Shown here: positions 1-7,425 of the stretch, piece by piece
How the letters are laid out: every line of letters starts with the position of its first letter
Position numbering within the stretch: position 1 is the first letter of the stretch
Source of the DNA: JACJYE01 sp964432875
GTDB taxonomy: Bacteria; Bacteroidota; Bacteroidia; Chitinophagales; Saprospiraceae
Length of the DNA: 38,499 bases
Assembly: GCA_964432875.1 (NCBI GenBank)
Contig: CAYSPJ010000042.1
Location: 1-38,499 of the forward strand
Direction: 5' to 3'
Program-made: the position numbers and the translations under genes
The notes under the pieces: generated by a model
Told to the model about the DNA's origin: nothing
Databases searched by the model: none
The model's input: the letters and a program-made list of their open reading frames with translations, nothing else

Positions 1-2
1 AC

Positions 3-143
3 CGGTACTACGTGGGCTATTGCGAAGCGCCATTGGAAGATCGGCTGCGGCGGCAGCCTTCTGAGCATAAGGGCGCGAAGAGTATTGGGAGGTTTGTATG
101 CGAAGCCTCAGCCTCTACTAAGGCCAAGAGCGTCGCGGGCTAA
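3..143 (+). CDS. C-terminal piece of a GIY-YIG nuclease-like protein (5' end outside window)
   Basis: The frame is open from the window edge to a TAA at 141-143. It begins with RYYVGYCEAPLEDRLRRQ followed by HKGAKSIGRF, which resembles the second half of the short GIY-YIG proteins common in Bacteroidota (the YYVG strand, an R-L helix, then H..G.KS). Normally about 35-40 residues ending in a basic, glutamate-rich helix would follow. Here only VCEASASTKAKSVAG remains before the stop, and the stop lies inside the left arm of an inverted repeat, so the gene may be decayed or truncated by that element. The N-terminal GIY motif is outside the window. The family assignment rests on this short stretch alone. 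Confidence 0.45.
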   Translation, partial: RYYVGYCEAPLEDRLRRQPSEHKGAKSIGRFVCEASASTKAKSVAG

Positions 144-258
144 GTTCTTGCAGGCCTAAGCCTGGCGCTTTCCCGCCTGGCCTTGGTTGGATAGGCCCTT
201 ATTTAGGCTCGCTAAACCCGGGCTTCCCCGACTCAACCTACAGAAACTTAGCCCGCGA
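133..258. repeat. Inverted repeat enclosing several small hairpins (candidate structured element)
   Basis: A 14-bp perfect inverted repeat (TCGCGGGCTAAGTT at 133-146, complement at 245-258) encloses 98 nt with further self-complementary units: CAGGC/GCCTG at 151-164, GGCG/CGCC at 164-177, TTTAG/CTAAA at 202-216 and CGGG/CCCG at 219-230. The outer stem plus several inner hairpins would fold as a multibranched RNA or ssDNA. The left arm overlaps the end of the GIY-YIG-like frame and the right arm ends 16 bp before the stop of the next, minus-strand gene. It could be a structured RNA, a terminator region between convergent genes or a small mobile palindromic element; the sequence does not decide. 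Confidence 0.4.
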
Positions 259-274
259 GGCGCTTGCACTAGAA

Positions 275-1444
275 TTACAATGCATTGATGCGGTTCAGCA
301 GATCTTGGGTGGCAGAATAATCCTCGCCGCTTTCTTTAGCCAACTTGATGGCCTGTTGGGCGGCACTCTTGGCCTTTTTCTTTTTGCCGAGCTTGTAATA
401 GAGGGAAGCTAAGGTGTCGTTATTGTAGTAAGCATTCTCTAATTTAACGGACTTTTCAGCCCATTGAACCGCCTTTTCCAACATTTTGGGGTCGTCTATA
501 TTCTCGAAGAAAGACCAGGCGATATTGTTCAGCTCATTAGCATCATCGGAGCCATACTTGTCGAAATAAGCCACGGCCTCGCTGGCGAACTTGTCCATCT
601 CCCCTAGCATGCCATAGTAGTTCATGCGGAAATTGGCAGAGAGGCTGGCAGCCTGCTCGGGGAAAGCTTTGCCATAGGCCTCCTCAATCTTTTGGAAAAC
701 TTCCTGCTCTTCCATCGAGCCAAAATCCAAAGAGCTAATAATCAGATTTTGTAATTGGCCATCGACCACGGGCTCGCCATATAGTTCGATTAGAGCGGCA
801 CGGTTTTTGGCAATGTGATCAAACAATTCCGGCTCCTCGCCGCTGGCCGATTCAAAGATCAGGCGGAGGTTCTCTTCGGTATTCCAGTCATCCTGGGTTT
901 TGAGGTAAGCCAGGACGATTTTCTCGGCGAAGGGATCCATAGAAGCAGCGGCTGCTTTGGCATAGTTGTATAGGAATTCCGGGCTGCGGTCTCCTTTAGC
1001 ATAGCGTGCTTGCATGGTAGAGGTGCGCAGCTCAGGCTTCAGGGCAGTTTTGCCCAATTCCAGGAATTGTTCTACGCCGTGGTACCCTAAGGCAGTATGC
1101 GCCATTTCGCCGCTGGCATCAATAAAAAACAGGGTGGGGTATGCCCGCACGCCATAGTGGCTGGCAAGGCTGGGGCCTTCTCCTTTCTCCATATCAATGC
1201 GGGCGTTGATAAACTGTTCGTTGTAAAACTTACCCACGGAAGCATCGGAAAAGACGTCGCGGTCCATCATTTTGCAGGGCCCGCACCAGGCTGCATAGGC
1301 ATCCAGGAAGATTAGTTTGTTTTCAGCCTTTGCTTTGGCTAGTATAGTCTCCCAACTACCTTGTTCAAAGCGGATACCATCTTGTGCTTGCAAAGTAGCA
1401 CCAAAAGAGGCTAAACACAGCATCAATACATAAAAGGACTTCAT
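275..1444 (-). CDS. Exported thioredoxin-domain protein with C-terminal TPR-like region
   Basis: 389 aa. Residues 1-20 are a signal peptide ending LQAQ. Residues about 25-130 form a thioredoxin-fold domain of the Thioredoxin_7/DUF255-like type, with the redox motif WCGPCK (Cys54, Cys57) and the cis-proline in AYPTLFF (Pro103). The rest is helical; the end (roughly 300-389) looks like TPR repeats with ALxxxxYxxGxxxxA-type spacing. It probably acts in the periplasm as a thiol reductase or disulfide-handling protein; the client is unknown. The gene upstream (1567-2742) is a full-length paralogue of the same architecture. A terminator hairpin for that gene sits only 19 nt before this start codon, so this gene either has its own promoter overlapping it or is controlled by read-through. 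Confidence 0.85.
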   Translation of the reverse strand: MKSFYVLMLCLASFGATLQAQDGIRFEQGSWETILAKAKAENKLIFLDAYAAWCGPCKMMDRDVFSDASVGKFYNEQFINARIDMEKGEGPSLASHYGVRAYPTLFFIDASGEMAHTALGYHGVEQFLELGKTALKPELRTSTMQARYAKGDRSPEFLYNYAKAAAASMDPFAEKIVLAYLKTQDDWNTEENLRLIFESASGEEPELFDHIAKNRAALIELYGEPVVDGQLQNLIISSLDFGSMEEQEVFQKIEEAYGKAFPEQAASLSANFRMNYYGMLGEMDKFASEAVAYFDKYGSDDANELNNIAWSFFENIDDPKMLEKAVQWAEKSVKLENAYYNNDTLASLYYKLGKKKKAKSAAQQAIKLAKESGEDYSATQDLLNRINAL

Positions 1445-1461
1445 AAAAGCGGAGTTTGTGG

Positions 1462-1494
1462 ATAAAAAAATAAGCCGGCAGCTTAACTGCCGGC
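1462..1494 (-). terminator. Rho-independent terminator of the 1567-2742 gene
   Basis: Read on the minus strand, an 8-bp perfect stem (GCCGGCAG/CTGCCGGC, loop TTAAG) is followed by TTATTTTTTTATC. It lies downstream of the 1567-2742 stop and immediately upstream of the start at 1444. The T-run TATTTTTT also resembles a -7 box (TAnnTTTG with one mismatch) 19-26 nt before the ATG, so terminator and promoter functions may be superimposed. Confidence 0.8.
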
Positions 1495-1566
1495 GGCTTA
1501 TCTCATTGACGAATTAAGCGTGCAAAAAATTGCCTGAGGATACAAAATAGCTCATAGCAAGGGCTT

Positions 1567-2742
1567 CTAGAAGCCCTTGCCCTCCATTTTTTTGATGAAG
1601 TTTTCCACCATCATCACCGCTGCCGGGCTTTCGCTACGGGCCAATTGGAGGGCTTGGTCTGCTGCTTCGCGGGCCTCTTTGGTTTTACCATTGAGCTGAA
1701 GGATGTGGGAGTAGGAGATGTAATATTGGTATTTATTGCCTTTCTGGGCCGCACTAGCGGCAAAGCTTTCTGCCTGTTTCATCGCCTCGGGTTCAGAGCT
1801 GAAATGTTTGGTCAATTCATTGGCCAGTTTGTAAAGCTCTTCTGGGGCGTCGTTGAGTACTTTTTTCGCGTATTTTGCGCTAGCTTTTGAGTAGGCTTTG
1901 CCATCATTGGCAGCTAATGCAAAGCGCATTTCAGAGTTCAGCTCAAATTTTTCAGCCGCTTCGGGGTAATGCTGCTTCATTTTAGACTGCGCTTCCCGCA
2001 GCAAATCCAGGCTTTGGAATTCAATGGCCCGAAGCATAGTAGCTTCACAAGCCTGTTGCACCCTTTGCTGTACAGCCTCTTTGCTTTCCAGTGTTTCAAG
2101 TTTTTTGCGGTGGGCGATGAATAAGTCAAAGATTTTGGAATCAGCAACAGTGGTTGCTTCGAAGAGGAAGCGGAGGTTGAAGTCGGTTTCCAGCTTTTTT
2201 TGAGTATTCAGATATTCATTTGCGATTGCGAGGCTGGGCTTGCCCGCATTATTGAGCGCTTTGACGTACTGATAAAGCAATTCCGGGTCGCGGTTGCCCT
2301 TTTCGTACTCGGCGGCGAAATCACTGCTGCGGTCAGACATGGCGAGCACTTTTTTGCCTAGGTCGAGGAAACCATCCACTCCTTGGGCCCCTTTTAACTT
2401 ATGCACTACTTCGCCCTGTCCATTGATGAAAAAGAGCGTGGGGAAAGCCGAAACAGGATAGGTTTTGCGGAACTCCAGCCCCTCGCCTTTTTCCAGGTCG
2501 AGCTTCATGTTGATAAAATAGCGGTTGTAAAAAGCGCCGACCTTTGGGTTGGGGAAGACTTCATTGGCCATGCGCTTGCAGGGGCCGCACCAAACGGCGT
2601 AGCCATCTACGAAAATAACTTTGCCTTCAAGTTTTGCCTTTTCCAGCGCTTCGGCCCAGGTTCCTTGAAAAAAGTCAATGCCCTGTGCCAGGCTGTTGTA
2701 CAGGAAAAGGAAGAGCATTGGGATGGTAAGCAGTAATCTCAT
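1567..2742 (-). CDS. Exported thioredoxin-domain protein with helical C-terminus (paralogue of 275-1444)
   Basis: 391 aa. Signal peptide at residues 1-20 (hydrophobic core LLLTIPMLFLFLY, ending LAQ). The thioredoxin fold has WCGPCK (Cys52, Cys55) and cis-Pro101 in FPTLFF. The C-terminal two thirds is alpha-helical and TPR-like, rich in Ala, Lys and Glu. It matches its neighbour 275-1444 over the whole length, including a shared KGEG segment after the redox motif, so the pair is a tandem duplication. It is probably a periplasmic thiol-disulfide protein; partner unknown. A -7-like box lies 36 bp upstream and a clear terminator follows, so it appears to be a separate transcription unit. Confidence 0.85.
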   Translation of the reverse strand: MRLLLTIPMLFLFLYNSLAQGIDFFQGTWAEALEKAKLEGKVIFVDGYAVWCGPCKRMANEVFPNPKVGAFYNRYFINMKLDLEKGEGLEFRKTYPVSAFPTLFFINGQGEVVHKLKGAQGVDGFLDLGKKVLAMSDRSSDFAAEYEKGNRDPELLYQYVKALNNAGKPSLAIANEYLNTQKKLETDFNLRFLFEATTVADSKIFDLFIAHRKKLETLESKEAVQQRVQQACEATMLRAIEFQSLDLLREAQSKMKQHYPEAAEKFELNSEMRFALAANDGKAYSKASAKYAKKVLNDAPEELYKLANELTKHFSSEPEAMKQAESFAASAAQKGNKYQYYISYSHILQLNGKTKEAREAADQALQLARSESPAAVMMVENFIKKMEGKGF

Positions 2743-2777
2743 CGGTTTTGATTTTTTTCCTTTGATGGTGAAAAACG

Positions 2778-2785
2778 TAAAGATA
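2778..2785 (-). promoter_or_regulatory. -7 promoter box for the 1567-2742 gene
   Basis: Minus-strand TATCTTTA, one base from TAnnTTTG, 36 bp upstream of the start at 2742. The spacing matches other -7 boxes in the window. No good upstream TTG element was seen. Confidence 0.45.
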
Positions 2786-2796
2786 ACGCGTTTTTT

Positions 2797-3429
2797 TTAT
2801 TCCTGATTTTGTTGTTGAAACTCCCGGATCAGTTCTTCGGTTGTTTTGCCGCTATTGAGCACTTCCAGCAAAGCCATGGCATCTTTAGCCATGGGGTGTT
2901 TGGGGTAACGCTCCAGGAAGGTTTGATATGCGCTGCGTGCGGCAGTATAGTCGCGCATATCGTTGTCAAAGGTAAAGGCCTGGAAGAAGAGCGACTGGGG
3001 CGCACGCGGGCTGTCTTCAAAATCGCTGGCTACTTTACCCCAGAGCTGTACGGCGAGCGGATAATCGCCAAGCCCACGGGCCACATCCGCAGCCCGGAAG
3101 AGGAAGTTCGGGGCCAGCGAGTCCTGAGCAAAATGGGCGGCATACTGTTGTGCTTTTTCAACGAAGCTAAGCGCGGTTGCCGTATCGATGGTGAGTTCAT
3201 TCAGCCCCTGTGCCAGAGTCTGCTCCAAAACGCGGAGCTCAGAAGCCAGCTCTTCCTGTTGTGGCGCTTTGCCATTCGACTTGCCAGGGCTGCAGGCAAT
3301 GAGGAATGCCGAGGCGAACAAGGCTGCGGCAGCTAGTTTGAACGCAGACAAGGTCCTGCGCCAGTGGAGAGAGGGCGGATTGTGACGACGGAATTGTAAA
3401 TCGCCAAGGTGGGCGTTTCGTTTTTGCAT
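2797..3429 (-). CDS. TPR-containing lipoprotein
   Basis: 210 aa. A hydrophobic stretch (KLAAAALFASAFLIAC) ends in a lipobox with Cys46, so it should be lipidated and attached to a membrane from the periplasmic side. The segment before it is long and basic for a lipoprotein signal; no other in-frame ATG was seen to shorten it, but GTG or TTG starts cannot be excluded. Residues about 105-190 carry two TPR-like units (YPLAVQLWGKVASDF and YTAARSAYQTFLERYPKHP), the second of the TolA/BamD-like TPR_6 style. It may scaffold an envelope complex; no partner is visible. The next gene downstream starts from its own promoter 55 bp away. Confidence 0.75.
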   Translation of the reverse strand: MQKRNAHLGDLQFRRHNPPSLHWRRTLSAFKLAAAALFASAFLIACSPGKSNGKAPQQEELASELRVLEQTLAQGLNELTIDTATALSFVEKAQQYAAHFAQDSLAPNFLFRAADVARGLGDYPLAVQLWGKVASDFEDSPRAPQSLFFQAFTFDNDMRDYTAARSAYQTFLERYPKHPMAKDAMALLEVLNSGKTTEELIREFQQQNQE

Positions 3430-3476
3430 AGTCGTGAGATTTTTTTGCCGTTATAAAAAATATAAGGCGGCCATTA

Positions 3477-4280
3477 CTACATGCCAGAGTACTGCTTCAT
3501 GATACGCTCAAACAAAGAATCGGGCAATAGCCGCTTAACCAAGAGAGAAACACGCTGTAGCGGTTTACCGATGACATAATAACGCTTCACGCGCTTCTTT
3601 GCTATGAGACTCGCGATTTTTTTGGCGATTACAGCTGCAGGCAAGCCGGCTTCCACCTCGCGGTCAATACTGGCGTACACTCGTTCGAAGCTTTCGCGGT
3701 AGGCCGGATTGCCAGGGTCAAAATCTTTAATGCGGTTGGCGTTGATATTGGTACGGGTATCGCCGGCGCGTACGCTGCAGGCCTGGATGCCGTAGGCCGC
3801 CACCTCCATGCGCAGGGCCTCCGTCACCAGGTCGATGGCCGATTTGCTAGCGCAATACACCCCCCGGAAGGGGAGCCCCATGGCAGCTCCAATAGAACTG
3901 ATATTGATGATGAGCCCCTGGCGCTGTGCCCGCATGTGAGGCAAGACTGCCTGGGATACCCGGAGCACGCCTAATACATTGATATCGAGTACTTCCTGCA
4001 CATGAGCTATCTGGAGCTGTTCGGTAGGGCCAGCCAAGCCAATACCCGCATTATTGATTAGCACGTCAATTTTCCCCTCGGCGGCAATGACCTCCTGAAC
4101 AGCCCGGCGCACCGAGCCCATCTCTTTTACCTCCATGATGGACATTTTGTAGGGCTGCTGGCTCTGAGGCATAGGGTTACGGCTGGTCCCGTATACAATA
4201 TGCCCCTGAGAACTGAGTTCTTCTGCCAGGGCTTTTCCTAAACCAGAGGAGGCGCCAGTGATGAGGATGACTTTAGTCAT
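3477..4280 (-). CDS. Short-chain dehydrogenase/reductase (SDR)
   Basis: 267 aa, typical of classical SDRs. The Rossmann nucleotide-binding motif TGASSGLG is at residues 8-15, NNAG at 76-79, the catalytic Ser in INISSIG (128/129), and YxxxK as Tyr142-Cys-Ala-Ser-Lys146. A cytoplasmic NAD(P)(H)-dependent oxidoreductase; an Arg after the first strand (GTSRN) hints at NADP(H). The substrate cannot be read from the sequence. The C-terminus (KRYYVIGKPLQRVSLLVKRL) resembles SDRs annotated as acting on lipids or retinol-like substrates, but that is weak. A TAnnTTTG -7 box is 23 bp upstream, divergent from the 4465 gene. Confidence 0.9.
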   Translation of the reverse strand: MTKVILITGASSGLGKALAEELSSQGHIVYGTSRNPMPQSQQPYKMSIMEVKEMGSVRRAVQEVIAAEGKIDVLINNAGIGLAGPTEQLQIAHVQEVLDINVLGVLRVSQAVLPHMRAQRQGLIINISSIGAAMGLPFRGVYCASKSAIDLVTEALRMEVAAYGIQACSVRAGDTRTNINANRIKDFDPGNPAYRESFERVYASIDREVEAGLPAAVIAKKIASLIAKKRVKRYYVIGKPLQRVSLLVKRLLPDSLFERIMKQYSGM

Positions 4281-4302
4281 GTGTATTTGGTTTCTAATTC
4301 GG

Positions 4303-4310
4303 CAAATATA
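4303..4310 (-). promoter_or_regulatory. -7 promoter box for the SDR gene
   Basis: Minus-strand TATATTTG, an exact TAnnTTTG match, 23 bp before the start at 4280. It forms a divergent promoter region with the plus-strand box at 4430-4437. Confidence 0.55.
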
Positions 4311-4403
4311 ATTTTATACTTCCGGTAAAAAAAACGGCTGAAGCCATAGAATTGAACCGGACTGGGTTTCTTGGGCCAGCTTTTGAGCTTAAAAGCCGAA
4401 ATT

Positions 4404-4437
4404 TTGCGCCTATGATTTGATTTACTTTGTATCTTTC
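4404..4437 (+). promoter_or_regulatory. Promoter of the Ppx/GppA-like gene
   Basis: TTG at 4404-4406, a 23-bp spacer, then TATCTTTC at 4430-4437 (one mismatch to TAnnTTTG). It lies 28 bp before the ATG at 4465. An earlier in-frame start at 4417 would fall inside this promoter, which argues for 4465. Confidence 0.5.
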
Positions 4438-4464
4438 AGGGCAGAAACAAAATTCAATCTTCCA

Positions 4465-5430
4465 ATGAGAACTCGTTTAACTCTTTTTGCTAAACTGCTG
4501 ATTTTCCTCTTGGTCGCAGCAGCCCTCTTTTTTGCCTTCAAGGGTCTATTCCTTGCGCCCAGCCAAGCGGTTGAAAGCCCAAGGGCGCAAACTACCGAGC
4601 AAAGAGCCGATGCGCCTCCTTCACCGCGGGAGGCTTTCCAGTACGAGCCGCAAGCTCCGGTCAACGGAACGCTAAAAGGCGTAGTGGAATTGGGGGCCAC
4701 CGGCTTCAACTCTTTCATCTTGGATATAGATGGCCAGAAAAACTGGCAACTTAAAAAGGTCGAATGGGGCAACAGCCTGGTCTATGATGGGCTAGCTTCC
4801 GGAAAAGATATCACTCAGGGGCTGAAGCAGTATATCAACGGGATGCTGGAATACGGCGTCAAGGGGCGTGATATCCACTTTGTCGTCAGCTCCGGCGCGG
4901 TTAAAGCGGATAATACCCAGGCCATTATCAAAGGGATCCGTTCTTTGGGCTACGTCGTCAATACGGTTACGCCAGAGCAAGAAGCAAAGTTGGCGTTGAA
5001 ATCAGTCCTGCCCAAAGAGTATGAGGGGGAAGCCTTTGTGGTAGATATCGGCTCGGGAAATACTAAAGTATCCTGGATACAAGGCGGGCAGCCCAAAGGC
5101 GTCGAGACCTATGGCGCTAAGTATTATGTCGATAATGTGACCGATAACGAAGCTTATCTCGATGTGCGCAGCAAGGCGGCCATGGTGCCCAAAGACAAAA
5201 CCAAAACCTGCTTCATTATCGGCGGGGTGCCTTTTACTTTAGCCAAGGAAATACGGCAGGATAAAGAGCGCTACACCGTACTGAAAGCCCCTGGCGAATA
5301 CACGGCAGAAGGCGCCAAGGAAAGAGCAGGCTTGAATATCTACAATGCCATCGTGGATGCCTCAGGCTGTGAACAGTTCGTCTTTGACTGGGACGCCAAC
5401 TTCACAATTGGCTTTTTGCTGAATTTCTAA
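4465..5430 (+). CDS. Membrane-anchored Ppx/GppA-like (ASKHA fold) protein
   Basis: 321 aa from the ATG at 4465. One N-terminal transmembrane segment (residues about 8-24) is followed by a Pro/Ala-rich linker to about 65 and an ASKHA-type ATPase/phosphatase fold. VELGATGFNSF (74-84) resembles the phosphate-1 strand, VSSGAVKAD (141-149) and VNTVTPEQEAKLAL recall the Ppx/GppA region VSTSAxR...IxGxEEA, and VVDIGSGNTKVSW (192-204) is a good phosphate-2 motif (Ppx: DIGGGSTE). This suggests binding or hydrolysis of a phosphoanhydride such as polyphosphate, pppGpp or ATP. The usual Ppx C-terminal helical domain is absent, and the anchor would place the domain on the periplasmic side if the N-terminus is cytoplasmic, which is unusual for an ATP-type fold. 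Function unknown. Confidence 0.7.
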   Translation: MRTRLTLFAKLLIFLLVAAALFFAFKGLFLAPSQAVESPRAQTTEQRADAPPSPREAFQYEPQAPVNGTLKGVVELGATGFNSFILDIDGQKNWQLKKVEWGNSLVYDGLASGKDITQGLKQYINGMLEYGVKGRDIHFVVSSGAVKADNTQAIIKGIRSLGYVVNTVTPEQEAKLALKSVLPKEYEGEAFVVDIGSGNTKVSWIQGGQPKGVETYGAKYYVDNVTDNEAYLDVRSKAAMVPKDKTKTCFIIGGVPFTLAKEIRQDKERYTVLKAPGEYTAEGAKERAGLNIYNAIVDASGCEQFVFDWDANFTIGFLLNF

Positions 5431-5572
5431 AGGCGGTGAAAAAGGCTGCGAAAGGGCCAACTTCCTTTCTGGGTTTGCTTTTTAGGGGCGCTCTATGCGC
5501 TGCTGAGAAATGCGTTTTGCCGCTTCGCAGTGCCTTCCTGCCCCGCCGCCACGAAACTTAAACGCCTGCAAA

Positions 5573-5604
5573 TTTGCATAAGCCAGTTTTTATGGTTATG
5601 TTTA
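5573..5604 (+). promoter_or_regulatory. Promoter of the 5645 gene
   Basis: TTTG at 5573-5576, a 20-bp spacer, then TATGTTTA at 5597-5604 (one mismatch to TAnnTTTG), 40 bp before the start codon. The rest of the 5431-5644 gap shows no gene. Confidence 0.45.
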
Positions 5605-5644
5605 AAGCTTGATTCTAGCTTGTTCAAGACTTAAAAAGCTTTAG

Positions 5645-6325
5645 ATGATGAACAAATGGCCATTTAGCGTGAAGCAAAAACTCCGTGCAGCAGCACTCTT
5701 AGCCGCCGTGGTGCTCCTGGTCTTAGGCATTAATATGCTCACCCGCAAAAGCCTTTCCGACCTTGACCACTCTTTTACATCCATGTATGAAGACCGCTTG
5801 CTGCCTTCAACCTATGTCTTTGAATTGGCTAATCTACTCTATCTGAAGCGCCTGGCATTGGAGAAAAAACTGAGGTCAGCCCCATTCGATGAGCCCGAGG
5901 AGGATGAGGCGCTCTTTGCCCACAACCAAGAAATGGAATCCTTGATTAAGGATTTTGAGCACACTTATCTAACTGAATTGGAGGGGTTTGCGCTCACTGA
6001 TTTAAAACTCAGGCTGAAGCAATACAATGAACTGGAAACGGATGTATTAGAAGCTTACCACAGGCACGCCTTTAGCCCAAGGCTGGAATCCTTGCTGGAT
6101 GAAAGGTTTGATGCCGCGATAAAAGACCTGGCGGTGCTGAGCAAAATACAGAGAGACGTAGGTACGGAATTGAGGAGCGATTCCAAAGCGATTTTTGCTG
6201 GTTCCAACCTTCTGGCTAATTTCGAGGTTTCCCTCCTGTTGATTGCGGGCCTGATTATCCAAATCATCTTATTCAGCGTCAAATCAGCTATACCTCGCTA
6301 TCCGCAGCGGGCCGATCTGAATTAA
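5645..6325 (+). CDS. Membrane protein with four-helix-bundle (4HB_MCP-like) periplasmic domain
   Basis: 226 aa. TM1 lies at about residues 13-30, TM2 at about 193-213, and between them is an all-helical domain of about 160 residues. The segment after TM1 (LSDLDHSFTSMYEDRLLPS, then FELANLLYLKRLALEKKL) resembles the ligand-binding four-helix bundle of methyl-accepting chemotaxis proteins and some histidine kinases. No HAMP, kinase or methyl-accepting domain follows; the protein ends about 13 residues after TM2. It may pass a signal to a separate partner or simply be a structural relic of a sensor. ATGATG gives two possible starts (5645 or 5648). Confidence 0.65.
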   Translation: MMNKWPFSVKQKLRAAALLAAVVLLVLGINMLTRKSLSDLDHSFTSMYEDRLLPSTYVFELANLLYLKRLALEKKLRSAPFDEPEEDEALFAHNQEMESLIKDFEHTYLTELEGFALTDLKLRLKQYNELETDVLEAYHRHAFSPRLESLLDERFDAAIKDLAVLSKIQRDVGTELRSDSKAIFAGSNLLANFEVSLLLIAGLIIQIILFSVKSAIPRYPQRADLN

Positions 6326-6363
6326 AAAGAATGCCCTTTTCCCATAGAGTAGGCAAAGCGGAA

Positions 6364-6371
6364 TATCTTTG
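6364..6371 (+). promoter_or_regulatory. -7 promoter box for the 6408 lipoprotein gene
   Basis: TATCTTTG, an exact match to TAnnTTTG, 36 bp before the ATG at 6408. No TTG was seen at the usual upstream distance, only a TTTT run at 6337-6340. Confidence 0.5.
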
Positions 6372-6407
6372 TGCCAAGTTATCATCTTAATCCTCGATTA
6401 GTTGAAC

Positions 6408-7373
6408 ATGAAGAGATACCTCGCATTAAGTATTTTATCAGCCGTGCTGTCAGCTTTGATGTACTCCTCTTGTGGCCCTGCTGCCTCTACGGAAGTGGAA
6501 GATGCATCCAGTGCTGATTTCGCCATCGTCCCAGGTGAACGCGTTGGGTTGATTACGCTGGATAAGTCCACTCAATCGGCGGTGTTGACCGCTTATGGAG
6601 ACAGTGCCCGTATAGATTCCATTTATGTCGTCGAAGGCATGACAGCGCCAGGGGTGGTTGTTTTTCCCGACAATCCGCTCAAGATGCTGGAAGTTTACTG
6701 GGACCAGGAAATCGACCCACTGCGCCCGGCTCTCGTCCGTATTAGTGGAGCAGAGCCGGACAAAGGCGGTTCTGCCTGGAAGACGGTAGATGGCATCACC
6801 ATCGGCACTAGCCTGGAGGAAGTGGAGCAGCTCAATGGTAAACCCTTCGACCTCTATGGTTTTGATTGGGATTATGGCGGGCTGGTTACCGATTGGAATG
6901 AGGGGAAGCAGAGCCCTTACCTGCACTTGCGCTTTCAGCTTACGGGGCAGGGGGCGGCACCCTCTACGGTATTGGGGGAAACAGTACTCAAAAGCAATGA
7001 CCCTGTACTGCGCCGCCTCAAGCCTGTGGTTGCCGTTATCGAGTTGAGCTTCCCGCGCTCCGACCCCATGCCATTGATGCAGGGCCGCTGGCGCTCGGAG
7101 GAAGACCCCAACTTTGAGATTGAAATAAAGGACGGCAAAATCCGACACTACATCGAGGGTGAGCTATTGCTGGAAAACAATATTGAAGCAGATCGGAGCT
7201 GTGAAAACACCGTCTGTTCTTCTGGCGAAGCTCCAGCGCTAGGCTGGTGCTTCATTGAAAAAGGAGCGTTTGATGTGCAGTGTATGCTGCTGCTCTCCTG
7301 CGATGGTACCCGCTTGGAATATACCTTGGTCGGGGGTACTGGAAAGGTGCTTGCGTTCGGCAAAGTAAAGTAA
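6408..7373 (+). CDS. Hypothetical lipoprotein
   Basis: 321 aa from the ATG at 6408; a TTG two codons upstream is a less likely start. An N-terminal hydrophobic signal ends MYSSC, with Cys22 as the probable lipidated residue (the -3 Tyr is atypical). Residues about 35-220 alternate short beta strands with a segment SAWKTVDGITIGTSLEEVEQ, a helix-capped pattern seen in small envelope proteins. The last 95 residues (QGRWRSEEDPNFEIEIKDGK onwards, with three cysteines) look like a separate beta-rich, lipocalin-like domain. I do not recognise a family. It stands alone between the sensor-like gene and the convergent 7426-7938 gene. Confidence 0.65.
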   Translation: MKRYLALSILSAVLSALMYSSCGPAASTEVEDASSADFAIVPGERVGLITLDKSTQSAVLTAYGDSARIDSIYVVEGMTAPGVVVFPDNPLKMLEVYWDQEIDPLRPALVRISGAEPDKGGSAWKTVDGITIGTSLEEVEQLNGKPFDLYGFDWDYGGLVTDWNEGKQSPYLHLRFQLTGQGAAPSTVLGETVLKSNDPVLRRLKPVVAVIELSFPRSDPMPLMQGRWRSEEDPNFEIEIKDGKIRHYIEGELLLENNIEADRSCENTVCSSGEAPALGWCFIEKGAFDVQCMLLLSCDGTRLEYTLVGGTGKVLAFGKVK

Positions 7374-7425
7374 GGCCAACTGGAAATGGATGCCAAGGGG
7401 GGCGCCTTCGGAAGAATCTTAGCGC

